Source: Chelonoidis abingdonii (lineage: Eukaryota; Chordata; Testudines; Testudinidae). Taken from it: a stretch of DNA of 64,000 nt. The stretch lies in NCBI RefSeq assembly GCF_003597395.2, contig NC_133771.1, forward strand, positions 132,198,031 through 132,262,030. Reading direction: 5' to 3'. Under the pieces are notes generated by a model. It was not told where the DNA came from. It was given only the letters and a program-made list of their open reading frames with translations, and made no database searches. Below are positions 36,905 to 47,042 of the stretch, in pieces (the stretch's first letter is position 1; each line of letters begins with the position of its first letter). A program made the position numbers and the translations under genes.

Positions 36905-37540
36905 TCCCTGTCGGGGTTGGGGCTCACAGCCCGGTGCTGGGGTCAGGGCTCACAGCCTGGCTCAGAGGGCGGGGTTGGGGCTCGCAACCGTGCAGCGGGG
37001 TCGGGCTCACAGCCCGGCGCAGGGGTTAGGCTCGGGACTCGCAGCCACACGTCCCTGTTGGGGTTGGGGCTCACAGCCCGGCGCAGAGGTTGGGGGCGGG
37101 GCTTGCAGCCCGGCACAGAGGTCGGGGTTGGGACTCACAGCCATGCACCAGGGTCAGGGCTTGCAGCCACACGTCCCTCTTAGGGTCGGGGCTCACAGCC
37201 CGACGCAGAGGTTGGGGTTGGGTCGGGGCTCACAGCTGCACACTAGGGTCTGGGCTCGCAGCCGGACGCCGGCATCAGAGTTTGCATCCACAAGTTCCTG
37301 TCGGGGCTCACAGCCTGGCGCTGGAGTCGGGGCTCACAGCCTGGCACAGGGGTAGGGTCAAGGGTCGCAGTCGCGTGCTGCAGTCGGGGCTCGCAGACGC
37401 GCATCCCTGTCGGAGTCAGGGCTTGCAGCCCCACACAGGGGTCAGGTTCGCAGCCATGTGTGTTGGTCAGGGTTCAGAGCCCAGCGCAGGGGTCGGGGCT
37501 CGGAACTTGCAGCCACGCACTGGGGTCGGGGCTCGCGACC
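36905..37540. repeat. G+C-rich minisatellite inside the hAT element
   Basis: About 635 bases of degenerate tandem units near 25-26 nt, each with GGGGTCGGGGCTC then (A/G)CAGCC and a variable CCGGCGCA or ACGCACTG part. Longer superunits are spaced by TCCCTGTCGGGG (near 36907, 37050, 37290, 37404). No stop codons arise in some frames, giving long but meaningless open frames. The last unit runs into GACCCCCAGTTTGAG at the transposon end, suggesting the array grew from a GACCCC-containing subterminal motif. Confidence 0.9.
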
Positions 37541-37567
37541 CCCAGTTTGAGAACCAATGGCCTAAAC

Positions 37568-38080
37568 AAAGGCTGCTGCTTGCTGCCCTAAGTTTGCAAT
37601 ATTAATGTTGTTTTAATGTAGGAGTTGAATTTCATTATATAAATCACAGCACAAACACAGAAGTGGGTGGCTTCAAGTAGGGTTAGGTCATAGTTTCACC
37701 CTGAATTTCTTCATAACCTCCAACAGTGTACTGATTTGTAGGGTATGGCACTAGTGTCTGATCTTCTGTGCTAGGTACATTTCTTAAATGTATATACTGA
37801 ATTCTGACCACTGGCACTATGGCAGCTGGTGACTAGCAGCCACAATCTCAAAACGTGGGCAGCCCTCCAAACAGTGCCCTACTCTTACCCAGTCCTTAAC
37901 TAGCCCCCAAGAACTTGAAAGCAGCAGAGAGTGAGCAGCAAGGGGCAGGAGCAGAGATGCAGTTACTCCACTCCCACAGTAGGTACATTCTCCAGGTGGA
38001 GCTGATTTCTTGGCCAGTAGGCAGCTCTCTTTAAACCACTGGTTAGCCTACCATCTGTACACTCTGCAGCAGGCACCATC
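37568..38080. other. Intergenic DNA, nothing recognised
   Basis: No gene or clear repeat. Confidence 0.45.
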
Positions 38081-39095
38081 TTGAATCTCCCTTTCCCTCA
38101 TATGACTGTGATCACCAAAGAGGGAAGGTCTCTAAGGTCTGCTTTACTGTCCCCTGTTCAGACCACCATAACTGCACTTGTCTTCAACTCTGCATATTTG
38201 ATGGCTTTAGCTACATGTATGCTGCCAAAACTGCAGCTGCTTATTTTTTCTTCCCAAGCCCCTCTGCCTTTGCTCTTCTTCATTATTGTGGCTAACACAA
38301 CTATTTTCTTAGTCACTCAGCGTAGGGGTAATCTTTAACTTCTCTTTCCTTACCACACATCAGGACTGTTACCAAGTCTTGCTGCTTTTCCCCCTTCAAA
38401 TTTCAAAGATTCTGACGCTTTCTTTCCCTCTCAACAGCTCAGACACTTGTCTACTCACTGGTAATCTTCCATATTGCTTCTGAAACCACTTCCACCATGG
38501 CCTCCCTAATATGCACATTAATTCCCTGCCAATTGGTCTGAAATGCAGCTGTGAAAATCAGACCCTGGCACTCCCTCCCCAAATATCTCCATTAGCCACC
38601 ATATTAGGTTTTTAAATTTCTTGGGCTCACCACTTTCAAAACCCTTCATAAGTCTGCCCTGGTCTACATCTCAAACCTCATTCTTATTATACATCCCCCT
38701 AGGAACCCTTCTGCTACCTCAGTCTTGAGACCTGCATCATGACTTTCTTCCATGCTGCTGCTTTGTTTAAAATGACCACTCCACCCCAATGTGCCAGGTT
38801 GCCTGTCCTCTCTTCATTCAAATCACTCCTAAAGACATTTCTTCTGTGAGTCCTACAAACAAATTTGAGGGAGAAAGAAAACAATAATCTAACATAACAG
38901 AACCACAACTGCCTACTTTCAATATTTCAACCATCATCATTTTTAGTCTCCCCCCACTTCCCCTTCCTCTGTTTATTGTGCTCAGTCTTGTCAGGACTAA
39001 AATTAGATTGTAAGCTCCATGGGGAAGGGCATGTGTCTTATTTGTTCAGTAAAGTGCCTGTCACACATTGGGCACTGTATAAATAATCACAACAA
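38081..39095 (+). mobile_element. L2-like LINE 3' region, diverged
   Basis: The last 100 bases read AGATTGTAAGCTCCATGGGG, then GTGTCTTATTTGTTCAG and TGCCTGTCACACATTGGGC, ending in ATAAATAATCAC, the layout of the L2 LINE 3' end. Upstream, CTTTCAAAACCCTTCATAAG and AATGCAGCTGTGAAAATCAG (38540-38560) match the order of L2 coding remnants. It is full of stops and inactive. Confidence 0.65.
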
Positions 39096-40804
39096 TGGCT
39101 TTTTATGAAAGTTTAATTACCTAATCATCTATCATTTTTTTTAAGTAAATCAAACATTACATTGTTCATGTAAGGGAAAACAAAATTTGAAAAAGCAATT
39201 TTACATCTTGTAAAAAAATACTTTCTTTAGAGCAGTTTTCCTTTTCCCCTGTTGTTTCTGCCAGCGTTGCTCCATTATTTGTCATCAACTGTTTGATGAT
39301 TTGTCTAATTTAGAGTGAAATCCAGTTGTCCTATTGACTTAAGTGGAGCTATTTTGTGGGAGTAATTTTAGCAGGATTGGGCATTAAGCTATAATATCCT
39401 CCAGCAGGGACTTTGTCTTCTCATTTTTGTATGAAGCATCATGTCCATTTATGGTATGATATAAGTGATAAAGGAAAAAATAAATCTCAAAACAAAAAGA
39501 TTCCAGAAAATTGTTTTAATAGTCCCAAATAACATCAGGTGATATTTAAAGGAAAATAACTTTTGATAATAGTTCTGAAACTCTGTTAAATAATTTCATT
39601 TATTATTAATATTATGCTTATGGTCTGGCACAGCAATATTGGGATCAATTTACACCAGGCACAGAACAGACTCCTTCCTAATCCCTAAGTTAAAGAGTCA
39701 CTCATTGCAGGTCTTGAGAACAACTTGGTTTCATAAATATGTAGAAGGGGTGCAGTCAAAAAAGCAGCACTCCACTCAGCAATCATAATCTGCAAGCAAA
39801 GCACACAACTGTCTGCTCAGGCAGTGGTGGGTACACAACTACTATAGCATGAAGTTTATATGGTCTCTAACTCTTTCCAGGCACTGCCAGAACATCCTCT
39901 GTCATCTGGTACAGCTGGGCTGCTTTTTTTTAAATAAAGCTTTTCTTGCTGAGAGCTAAATTTTCCATTTTGCTAAAGAGACTAAGAGGAAGGTTGCTGG
40001 TATTAGCAGATTTATGAGATTTTTATTATGGAGCTTATTTTTTTCTCTTACAATTCACCAGAGCTTATAGAAAGCCTTCTAAAATCTCCCAGAGGTCACT
40101 GCTTCACGGCACTATCCTGGGCACAAGTTCCCACAGGGCTCTGCAACTGAAAAGGTGTGACACAGCACAAGTATAGAGCTAGGGCAAAACTGTAACTGAC
40201 CTGCACCTGTAAAACCACCCATCATTGCTTGTACTTACATTGGTACCATCGCCCACTTGCTAAAATCACAATTATTTCTCTGAGTACTAGAATCTCCATT
40301 TTAAAATAGCCTAGCCAATAAAAACCTCATCAACAAAAACAATGTGAACTGTTTAGCTAAGGAGGGACTTGAAATACTCTGGCAAGTACATTTCACAGCT
40401 CCATCACAATAGATATTATATTATTTTGTTATTTCAAATATTGAACAAAACTGAAAAAATGTTTTGATAATAGGGCCAAGAGTGGACATTCAAGGTAAGG
40501 TTTTGTTTACATTTTCCAGTGCAAAATAAATAAATAACATTGCAGTACTGCGAACACACACTACAGTATGGATTGCAACTGGTTAAAGCCTTGTAACTGT
40601 ACCATGAAAGAAAACTTGCTGGATTTCAAAATCTAGCATAAGTACCTAGTGAATATAAATATCCAATAGATTTTGAAAAAAAATGTTTTTTTTGAAAAAC
40701 AAAAACCTGACACTTTAATGTCACCTCAGATTTCTCTCAGGCTGTGAAAACGTATATCGACACTTTGCTCTTATACAGCTGCTTTCATGCAAGGCTGGAG
40801 AAAT
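39096..40804. other. DNA upstream of the AFDN CpG island
   Basis: No exon recognised on either strand. A short diverged repeat trace lies at 39310-39395 (GTGAAATCCAGTTGTCC, ATTGACTTAAGTGGAGC). Confidence 0.45.
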
Positions 40805-40990
40805 GTTATTAAACATCGCAACACCGGTGTGAGCCAGCAAAGTATCATTCTCCCCAATTTACAGGGGAGAAAGGTTGATTGAGAGAGAGGTGAAGTGACA
40901 TGCTCAGGGCCACATGGGGAGCCAGTGGCAGAACATCAAAGAGCGCCCAGGAATCTCCTCCTCTCTCCCAGCCATGTGCTCCAATTGCTG
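40805..40990 (-). mobile_element. MIR-like SINE, minus orientation
   Basis: The + strand reads ATTTACAGGGGAGAAAGG, then AGAGGTGAAGTGACATGCTC and GCCAGTGGCAGAACATC, the reverse complement of the MIR core and its flanks. It lies about 100 bases upstream of the CpG island. Confidence 0.75.
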
Positions 40991-41119
40991 GGGGTTTTAT
41001 TTGTTCAAAGCGTGAGATTGCCAATAGAGCCAGGAAATACAAAGACCAAAACTGTTATTCCTACACAGCCACCCTATAAACCAGTCCTCTCGGTGACCGG
41101 CTCAGGGAAAGGTTTGGGG

Positions 41120-42250
41120 CATTAAACACAGGGCCCCGATCCGGCCCTGAGAACTGGGCGGTGGATTCCTGCTCTATCCCCGTCGTTTGGGTCCCGCACC
41201 AGGAGCGGGCCCGTATTATCAGGAGCGCCCGCCCCCGCCCGCTGCCCTGGCTGCAGCGGGGCCGAACCATCCGAGGCGCGCTCCCGCCGCAAGTCGCAAG
41301 GGCTCGGGCCAGCGCAGCCGGGCGCGGGAGGGTGAGTGGCGTGGGAGCGAGTGCGCGCAGAGGCGGCGGCGCGCCACGGTCGTGTGGTGTTGTGTGAGGG
41401 AGACACCGGGGCAGGGAAGCGGCTGCGCTCGGCTCCGGGAAGACACTGCCCAAGCAGGAGGCGCCGCCCCGGGTCTCCCCCTCCCCGCGTTATCACTGAG
41501 CAGGAGGGAACGCGCCAGGCGCGGCCCGGGGACTGGGATAAAAACAATCAATAGAGCGAGGAGCGTCCCCCCGGCGGAGAGGCCCGGCACCGAGCGCCCC
41601 GGGGGCAGCGGCGGAGGATGTCGGGCGGCGGCAGCCGGAGGAGGAGCGGCGCAAACTCGCCGATATCATCAACCACTGGAACGCGAACCGGCTGGACCTG
41701 TTCGAGATCAGCCCCCCCCGAGGTGAGACCCCCCCGGCCCTCCGCTCCCCGCACCTGCGCCCGGCCCGCCCATGGCCCGGCCGCGGCAACCCTCCCTCTC
41801 AGGTGAGACGCCGCGCCCGGCACAGGCCGCGCCCTCCCCGCCCCGGGTCAGCCTAGCGCGCCCCTCCCCGAGACTCCTTCGGGCCGGGGGGCGACGCGGG
41901 GCAGCCTCCCCGGGCTCTGCCCAGAGCCGCGGGGCGCTAGTGGGGTTGGGCAGGAGGGGAGCGGAGGAATGACATAGGCCCCCCCCCGCCCGAAAGTGAC
42001 CCTTCCCCTGGCCGAGGTGGGGCTGGTGCCCGGGGGGACAAGGCGGGAGTGATTTTTTGCGTTTAAAATGGCCCGAGGGTCTCTGGTGAGGGGCAGGTTT
42101 GCGATCGAGCAGAGACGGGAGAGATCACAGGACACCCCACCCCCCGGCCAAGTGGGAACAGGGAGGGACCCTCTGGGAGAGGTGCTGCCAGGGGCTTCAG
42201 GGGGATTCAAACAGGAGGACCGGGGGGGCTGTGCTGTGCTTTGTAACGCT
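41120..42250 (+). promoter_or_regulatory. AFDN: CpG island, promoter of AFDN
   Basis: This is the only strongly G+C- and CpG-rich part of the window, with abrupt edges against AT-rich DNA. It contains GC-box-like runs (CCCGCCCCCGCCCGC at 41229-41243) and many CGCG steps. It surrounds the AFDN start codon at 41618 and extends about 530 bases into the first intron. No canonical TATA box lies at a fixed distance; GGGATAAAAAC at 41535-41545 is only TATA-like. Broad CpG-island initiation is therefore likely. A divergent transcript from the same island is possible but nothing in the sequence proves one. Confidence 0.85.
41618..41722 (+). CDS. AFDN: Afadin, first coding exon (partial gene; frame disturbed)
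   Basis: Afadin links nectins at cell-cell adherens junctions to actin and binds Ras/Rap GTPases through two N-terminal RA domains; this exon encodes only the leader before the first RA domain. Codons in frame with 41638 read ERRKLADIINHWNANRLD and on to LFEIS, which I recall as the conserved vertebrate afadin N-terminus. The exon ends CGAG at 41722 before the donor GTGAG. From ATG 41618 to the donor is 105 nt, equal to the 35 codons of the mammalian exon. However, the conserved core is out of frame with the ATG and with the exon end, so two compensating single-base differences are implied: one between 41620 and 41638, and one in the C8 run 41712-41719. Assembly error in G+C-rich DNA is the simplest cause. 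Exon 2 was not found to the right, consistent with a long first intron. Confidence 0.85.
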
Positions 42251-43235
42251 TACGGATGGGAGGGCAACGGCCGGCGAGGGAAACGCTGGGAGTGTTTTAA
42301 ATGCTTCGCTTTGTGCGGAAAATGCCCCTTTTAAAACGCAGCTTCCTTTACTTCACAGCTCAGGGTGAGCTGCTGGTGAAATCTCCTGTGTAGCTTTCAA
42401 AGGGCGTGACGACGTAGCCTTTTTGGCTCAATGTGTTTGAAAACTTTGAGGTTGCCAATGTTCAGTTTAAAGTAAATATCGGGCAGATTCCTAGTCCCGA
42501 GAGTTCACATGTTGTACCAGAAAAACACAGTGGGTGATTTCTTCCTAATGAAATGGGCGTTTTTTAATTACTGGAATGAAGCTGGGGTTGTTTTTTAAAA
42601 AGGAACATTCAAGCCACACCCCGCCTCTACCTCTTGTCATATTCACTTCAGCTGGTCAGTGTTGTGTGTCTGGTTTGAAAGGGTGTGGGGGAGGGTTTGG
42701 GTAGGTAGGTTATAGTCCTATTTGTCTGACAGTGAGGTCCCTGCTCATAGGGTGGAGACTGATCATGTGCGTGTTCCCAGGGAAAAGAAGGAAATTAACA
42801 TCAGCTTTTGGCCTGGGCCTGTTTGTGGTTGTTTATTAACAAAGGTCCCAGACAGAATCTTTCCTTCTTTAAATCACAGTCCCATTTAGAGTTCCAAGTA
42901 CAGACTAATGTAGAGGTGGGGAAACCATGAAAAAGCTAAAAGCAATCTAATATTTTTAAATTATTAGAGCTTGAAAAAAGTAATTGGACGTGGTCTGTTC
43001 TGTGCACTGCTGTGAACTATTCTTGTACTATTAATATTACCAAGATAAGTGTTTTGTGTAATTTGTGGTGTCTTGCCATGTTTATCGTAATTCCAACTCT
43101 TCGCTTTTTATTCACTAGGTATTACGAAACACATTGATATCCCGTAGGCACTTATTTAAAAAAGTAGGAGCTACCACTAATGCAGTTTTCATAGCTTGTT
43201 TTGGGAGCAAAGTACTTTTCCAATGTGGACCTGTT
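42251..43235 (+). other. AFDN: AFDN intron 1, proximal part
   Basis: Non-coding, falling back to AT-rich composition. No exon or clear repeat recognised. Confidence 0.55.
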
Positions 43236-44076
43236 TATTCCTGGGGGAATTCTGTGCACCGTGCAATGCAGAATTTCTGCGGAATTAACATTCTGCACAG
43301 AATTTCATTTTTCCCCACACAATTGGCGCTGTAGAGCTGCTGGTCACCACTAGGGGCCGGTGGACCTGGCAGAGCCCAGCTCACAGTGTGCCTGCGCGGG
43401 AGGCCCAGACAGGTTGTAGTTTTCCTGAGTTTGCAAGCCCCGCTTGGTCACATGGTGCGAAGCTGGAGCTGGCAAGCAGTGCCCAGTGAAGAGAGGCAGG
43501 AGCAACAGCTGGGAGCTGCAGGGAAAACCTGCTACTTTCTGGGAGGGGAAACTGAGGGTAAGTGTGTGGGGGCCTGCTGGAGGTGGGGGGCATGACTTGT
43601 TCGGCTGCCTGCAGAACAGCTCCTTTAAATTGTCTGTCTCTGGGGGAAAGGGGAACAGGAGTCTGGGCTAGAGGGGCCCCACACAGCCCCTCCTTCCCCG
43701 CAATACCCCCGGAAGAGCTTGAAATATGGTAACTCTTCCGGGGGCAGGGTGAAAAAAAAAGAATCAACGAAAGGACCCAAGGAGCAGAGTTTTTCCCCAA
43801 GGTGTGCCTAACTGGCACATCTGACACACCCAGACTGAAGTGTCCAACAAAAGCATAACAGAAACTGGGTTGTCATAGGGGTTTCTTTAACTCTCTATTG
43901 CTGGGGCAATCTTTTTTTGTTCTGTGCATGGTTACATATATGCTGACAGATACTTTGAAATAAATTACCAAAATAAGTGAAACTGGGGAGATTATATTGT
44001 GTTTTGACAAATAAGATATGTAGATCTTTTGGATGCAGAATTTTTAATTTTTTGGCATAGAATTCCCCCAGGAGTA
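43236..44076. mobile_element. DNA transposon with 20-bp inverted ends and TA flanks
   Basis: The left end is TTCCTGGGGGAATTCTGTGC (43238-43257) and the right end, complemented, CTCCTGGGGGAATTCTATGC (44055-44074): 18 of 20 agree. Each end is flanked by TA (43236-43237 and 44075-44076), as for Tc1/mariner-type insertions. The interior is partly G+C-rich (43330-43690) and encodes no recognisable transposase, so it is non-autonomous. The 148-codon minus-strand open frame inside it has no family features. Confidence 0.75.
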
Positions 44077-44344
44077 ACCAATAGGTTGACACAAAATATC
44101 AGTAGTTGAATTTTTACGTATTCCCTGTTGTCTCACCCAGTGTTTCATATCTCATCTCTTTCTTCCCATTTAGGGCAAATTATATTTGTGCAGTGTTGTG
44201 CTAGTGACAGCCAGCTTGAAAAACCATTTCTTTAGGTTGGCTTTGCACGTTTACCATGAAGATTTACCAGTCCTTGCATATAAGCTATTTGATTGCTCTC
44301 TACCATGATTGTGATGAGAAATTATATTTTACTCACCTTGGACA

Positions 44345-44480
44345 AATAGATTTTCAATTTAGGCCCAGATCCTGCAAATGTACATGCTTAATTTTAGTAC
44401 TGTGAGTAGTCCGATTGATTTGATTGTGAATTGTAGGGCTATTTTACAGACATGTAGGCTGGGATTTTCAAATGAGCCTG
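44345..44480. repeat. Diverged short palindromic repeat
   Basis: GGCCCAGATCCTGCAAATG, TACTGTGAGTAGTCCGATTG and GCTGGGATTTTCAAATG, in the order of the window's other palindromic short repeats. Confidence 0.5.
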
Positions 44481-44734
44481 AAGACAGTACAGGCTCCTTT
44501 GTGGACCAGAAATAATCAGTTTTAATTCACATCTGGTGGTGTTTTAGTGCAAGCCTGTGTGCACACTCTTATTTTGGAATGTATGTTGTTTCAGTGCAAG
44601 TTTGTGTGGATCAGTCCGAAGGGAAGTGTCCATATTCCATTGACAGTTTTCACTCCCTTTAGGCTTCTTTGAAAATCCTAGTTGTAAAAATAAAACAAGT
44701 CATCCACAGGGTTTTGGTCAGTGTGATCATTTGG

Positions 44735-44870
44735 GTAGGGTGTAGAATTTGGGTTCTATTCCCAGTTCTCCATGGCTTGCTGTTTGATCTGAGCAAATTA
44801 CTTAACTTCTCTTGGCTTCTGTTTCATATACATGCTGTGTAGATTTTTTTTTTAAGTGACATTTTGCTAA
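44735..44870 (+). mobile_element. MIR-like SINE fragment
   Basis: GGGTTCTATTCCCAGTTC, TTTGATCTGAGCAAATTAC and TTAACTTCTCTTGGCTTC follow MIR core order, diverged. Confidence 0.55.
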
Positions 44871-45975
44871 AGGACCTTAAGTTCTATAGATGAACTTTCA
44901 CTATGTGAAATACAATCAAAATACTTCACAATTTTCAAGATTTTTTGCCAAGTAAAGTGAATACTGCACACTTAGGGGTTCATATTTTGTTACACTGTGA
45001 ACAAGCCTCTTTAAATACAAATGTTCTTACTGAAATACTGTGTGGACTTATTGAAAATAAGGTAACATTTACACCTAATAGCATTGTAGGTATTCAAATA
45101 TTTTTTAAACATTAATGTGTGTTTCAGAAATCTTTTAGTAGTCCATATTACTTATTAGTGCCCCAGATTACAGCATGCGACGCTTAATAGGTATCAAAAT
45201 TAGGTTCCTGACCAAAGAAGTTTACAAATGAAGTATTTTATATTAATGTTATGACTTAATTTAATATCAATGCAACTAACATAAACTGAATTCTTATGTT
45301 GTCAAGATTGATGGAAATAGTGGAATGTTGTAATTTTATAGTTCTAAGGAATTTTGCTTTGCAGTTGTTATGCAACATTGAGAGACTTGCTTGAATTTGG
45401 ATTAAACTACAATTAATAAAAATTGTTTTTAAAGATATAGTTTACTATTCAACAACATTTTAAAGAATGCCAGGTCATCTAAGGCATGGCAAGTTGGTTG
45501 GGACATCTGGACCCAGTAATGTGTATATTGTGGTTTGAGGAAATCAGCAGAGAATCAAGAGTCAAAAACAAAACAGTGCCCTCCCAGAGAGAAAATGGAA
45601 CTAACAAATTCTCATACTCCTTAAAATTTTGCTTATTTGTTAGTCTATTGCTTGGTTTCTGTCTTATCTATTTAGAATTTGAGCTTTTTGGAACGTCACA
45701 TTATGTGCTTGGCTATCACCTAGCACAGTGGTGCTTTGAGCTTGATTTGGTACTTTGGGTACTATAAACCAGATAAAAGTATTATTCAGTAGCAAATATA
45801 TTTTTTTAAACTGGGTGGACGTGGGTGTGTGTGTGTGTGCGCGCGCCATTACTTAAATTCCCTTCACTATAAGAATTTTTCACTGCTAAGTTTTTGCAGT
45901 GAAAATATTTATTTTTATAGCATGCTATTAAATTTTTGAAGGGAAACATTCATTGGACCAAAGAGAGAATTAAAA
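44871..45975. other. AFDN: AFDN intron 1, AT-rich, with a TG/CG microsatellite
   Basis: No exon recognised. A GTGTGTGTGTGTGCGCGCGC tract lies at 45826-45846. Confidence 0.5.
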
Positions 45976-46062
45976 TGACTCCATGGTCTAGTGGTTAGGG
46001 CACTCACTTAGGAGGTAGGAGTCATAAGTTCAAATCCCCCTGCTCAGTGGCTTATTATTTAT
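45976..46062 (+). mobile_element. tRNA-derived SINE
   Basis: CATGGTCTAGTGGTTAGGG is the A-box region and AAGTTCAAATCCCCC the B-box region, about 45 bases apart. A short body with ATATGAAGAGGAACAGC follows. Non-coding pol III-type element. Confidence 0.75.
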
Positions 46063-46119
46063 ATGAAGAGGAACAGCTTCATCAGGAAAAATTGAGACCT
46101 TCCTAAAATATCCCATAGC

Positions 46120-46917
46120 TAGGGCCCTACCAAATTCATGGTCGTGAAAAATGCATTATAGACCGTGAAATCCGGTGTCCCCCTATGAAATCTGGACTTT
46201 TGTGTGCTTTTACCTTATACTATACATATTTCAGAGGGGAGACCAGCGTTTCTCAAATTGGAGGTCCTAACCCAAAAGGGAGGGAGTTGGGGGGTCAGAA
46301 GCTTATTTTGGGGGGGGGAGGGGTGTCATAGTATTGCCACCCATACTTCTGCGCTGCCGTAAGAGCTGGGCAGCTGGAGAGCAGTGGCTGTTGGCTGGAT
46401 GCCCAGATCGGAAGGCAGCACCCCACCACCACCAGCGCAGAAGTAAGGGTGGCAATACCATACGTTGCCACCCTTCTGTGCTGCTGCCTTCAGAGCTGGG
46501 TGGCCGGAGAGTGGCAGCTGCTAACTGAGGGCCAAGCTCTGCAGGCAGCAGCACAAAAATAAGGGTGGCAGTACTATACCATGCCATCCTTACTACATGT
46601 CCTTACTTCTGCGTTGCTGCCGGCAGAGGCTCTGCCTTCAGACCTGGGCTCCCAGCCAGCAGCCACCCCTCTCCAGCTGCATAGCTCTGAAGGCAGCCCC
46701 GCCATCAGCAGCAATGCAGAAGTAAGGGTAGAAGTATGGCAACCTTCCCTACAATAACCTTGCAACCCCTCTCACAACTCCTTTTTGGGTCAGGACCCCT
46801 AAAATTACAACACTGTGAAATTTCAGATTTAAATATCTGAAATTATGAAATTTACGATTTTAAAATGCTATGACCGTGAAATTGACCAAAATGGACTGTG
46901 AATGTGGTAGGGCCCTA
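46120..46917. mobile_element. DNA transposon with TAGGGCCCTAC inverted ends and repetitive interior
   Basis: The left end is TAGGGCCCTACCAAATTCA and the right end, complemented, TAGGGCCCTACCACATTCAC. Both subterminal parts carry GTGAAAT and TGACCGTGAAATT-type motifs. The interior (46320-46740) is G+C-rich and repetitive: AAGTAAGGGTGGCAATAC/AAGGGTGGCAGTACTA and CTGCTGCC/GGCAGCAGC recur in both orientations. No transposase is visible. It sits between two tRNA-derived SINE blocks. Superfamily unassigned; the flanks show no convincing target duplication. Confidence 0.75.
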
Positions 46918-47042
46918 CCCAGTGGTTAGGGCACTGAGAAGTGGGAGACCCTAGTTCAAATTCCTCCTTCACACCGTCAACCAGAGGCGGGAACTGAGCT
47001 GGGTCTCCCACATGCTGGGTGAGTGCCCTAACCGCTGGGCTA
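46917..47042. mobile_element. Head-to-head pair of tRNA-like SINE halves
   Basis: The + arm 46918-46958 (CAGTGGTTAGGGCACTG, GTGGGAGACCCTAGTTC) is repeated as an inverted copy at 46992-47040 (GAGCTGGGTCTCCCACATG, GAGTGCCCTAACCGCTGGG). Both arms contain tRNA-like A-box sequence. The block can fold into a hairpin of about 45 bp with a loop of some 33 nt. Confidence 0.7.

Larger units (their letters stand above)
35375..37559 (-). mobile_element. hAT DNA transposon (Charlie/ZBED-like), complete ends, inactive
   Basis: The left end is CAGTGGTTCTCAAACTT (35375) and the right end, complemented, is CATTGGTTCTCAAACTG (to 37559): 15 of 17 positions agree, and the CAG-GGTTCTCAA form is typical of hAT. 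Flanking 8-bp copies GCCTAAAT (35367-35374) and GCCTAAAC (37560-37567) differ at one base, as expected for an old hAT target duplication. The 2185-bp element encodes a broken transposase on the minus strand over its left two thirds. The third nearest the right end, where the transposase N-terminus should be, is a G+C-rich minisatellite. Confidence 0.92.

Noticed and set aside
37090..37605. 171-codon and related open frames over 36917-37605
   Set aside because: They are translations of the minisatellite array and change with each repeat unit; no protein family signature.
41187..41726. 179-codon + strand open frame across the CpG island
   Set aside because: High G+C keeps all frames open there; the conserved AFDN peptide is in another frame, and the composition (R, P, A, G only) is that of a shadow.
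43381..43827. 148-codon minus-strand open frame
   Set aside because: Lies in the G+C-rich interior of a non-autonomous DNA transposon and shows no transposase motif.
45976..46062. A functional tRNA gene
   Set aside because: A and B boxes are present but the cloverleaf cannot be completed (no matching acceptor stem) and a SINE body follows.
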